In this document: positions 63,770 to 64,000 of the stretch, piece by piece | Numbering within the stretch: position 1 is the stretch's first letter | How the letters are laid out: the number at the start of each line of letters is the position of its first letter | Assembly (NCBI GenBank): GCA_023333565.1 | Contig: JAJKFH010000209.1 | Coordinates: 1,720,001 to 1,784,000, forward strand | Length of the DNA stretch: 64,000 nucleotides | Direction of reading: 5' to 3' | Origin: Puffinus mauretanicus | Taxonomy: Eukaryota > Chordata > Aves > Procellariiformes > Procellariidae | Translations under genes and position numbers: made by a program | Notes under the pieces: generated by a model | Told to the model about the DNA's origin: nothing | The model's database searches: none | What the model saw: the letters and a program-made list of their open reading frames with translations, nothing else

Positions 63770-63905
63770 CTGCGGACTCGCCACCCTCGTAAGGCTCTCA
63801 GCTGCCAGTACCAGTGCGTGAGATCCCAAGATCAGCCGCAGCCCTCAGCTCCATTCTCCCAGTGGCAGCGCAGTGTGCTAATCGCTGAGCCATTGGGATA
63901 GCCCT
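63770..63905 (-). repeat. Possible tRNA-derived SINE remnant in CpG-richer patch
   Basis: Minus strand, from 63903 downward: GGCTATCCCAATGGCTCAGC then GATTAGCAC resembles a tRNA 5' half with an A box. The B box is unclear. The surrounding 63600-63905 segment has more CG dinucleotides than its neighbours, which is unusual for an old repeat, so another origin is possible. Confidence 0.35.
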
Positions 63906-64000
63906 GTAGGGCATTCTTCTAATAGTTTTTCTAGTTCTTCCACTGATGTCCTTATACATCTTTTATGATTTCGATAGTGATGCTACTTTCCCCAGGCGCT

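Larger units (their letters stand above)
45517..64000. other. Intergenic, no gene recognised
   Basis: No exon or RNA gene could be supported across this stretch. The longest ORFs (61816-62220 minus, 134 codons; 54647-55009 plus, 120 codons; 49241-49573 plus, 110 codons) have no recognisable family features. Contents seen are an AGC/AGT microsatellite (46791-46824), a pyrimidine tract (49900-49948), a GC-richer patch (about 50030-50280), palindromic repeat pieces (53410-53450 and 57621-57712), a G/T-only tract (58106-58188), GCTT repeats, and SINE-like patches near 58.3 kb and 63.8 kb. The NPAS3 gene expected downstream by synteny is not reached. Confidence 0.6.

Noticed and set aside
1..64000. 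CRISPR arrays, bacterial operons, phage or defence systems
   Set aside because: The sequence is vertebrate nuclear DNA; no regularly spaced repeats with unique spacers and no dense short-gene layout are present.

Overview
The window looks like a piece of a bird nuclear chromosome. The evidence is vertebrate-style gene structure (one large spliced terminal exon in an AT-rich, gene-poor setting), two 3'-end fragments of CR1 LINEs, and one solo LTR resembling an ERVL-type family that I know from bird genomes. CR1 alone would also fit a turtle or crocodile. The LTR and the low repeat density favour a bird, probably outside the chicken/duck group, but no species can be read from the sequence.

Only one protein-coding feature is supported: the last coding exon of AKAP6 (mAKAP, A-kinase anchoring protein 6) on the + strand at 8688-12122. 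It encodes about 1144 residues, roughly the C-terminal half of the protein, and ends in a stop codon. Positions 1-8687 are the 3' part of the preceding intron. The 3' UTR starts at 12123; its end is uncertain, with candidate poly(A) signals at 12820-12855 and further downstream.

From about 13 kb to 64 kb I find no exon, tRNA, rRNA or other recognisable gene. In human, AKAP6 is followed in the same orientation by NPAS3 after a long non-coding interval, so this stretch is probably the AKAP6-NPAS3 intergenic region (inference from synteny). It holds CR1 fragments (13305-13483 and 30690-30780), a 254-nt purine tract (23551-23804), a solo LTR with a 5-bp target-site duplication (44950-45516), several degraded tRNA-like SINE candidates, a set of old palindromic interspersed repeats, and small microsatellites and local duplications.

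All other ORFs of 60-136 codons look like chance ORFs in AT-rich DNA or antisense shadows of the AKAP6 exon or of repeats. I found no previously undescribed multi-gene system. The most interesting points are a 45-bp in-frame tandem duplication in the AKAP6 tail, a NAGNAG acceptor at that exon, a 52-nt perfect purine/pyrimidine alternation in the intron, and the well-preserved solo LTR.
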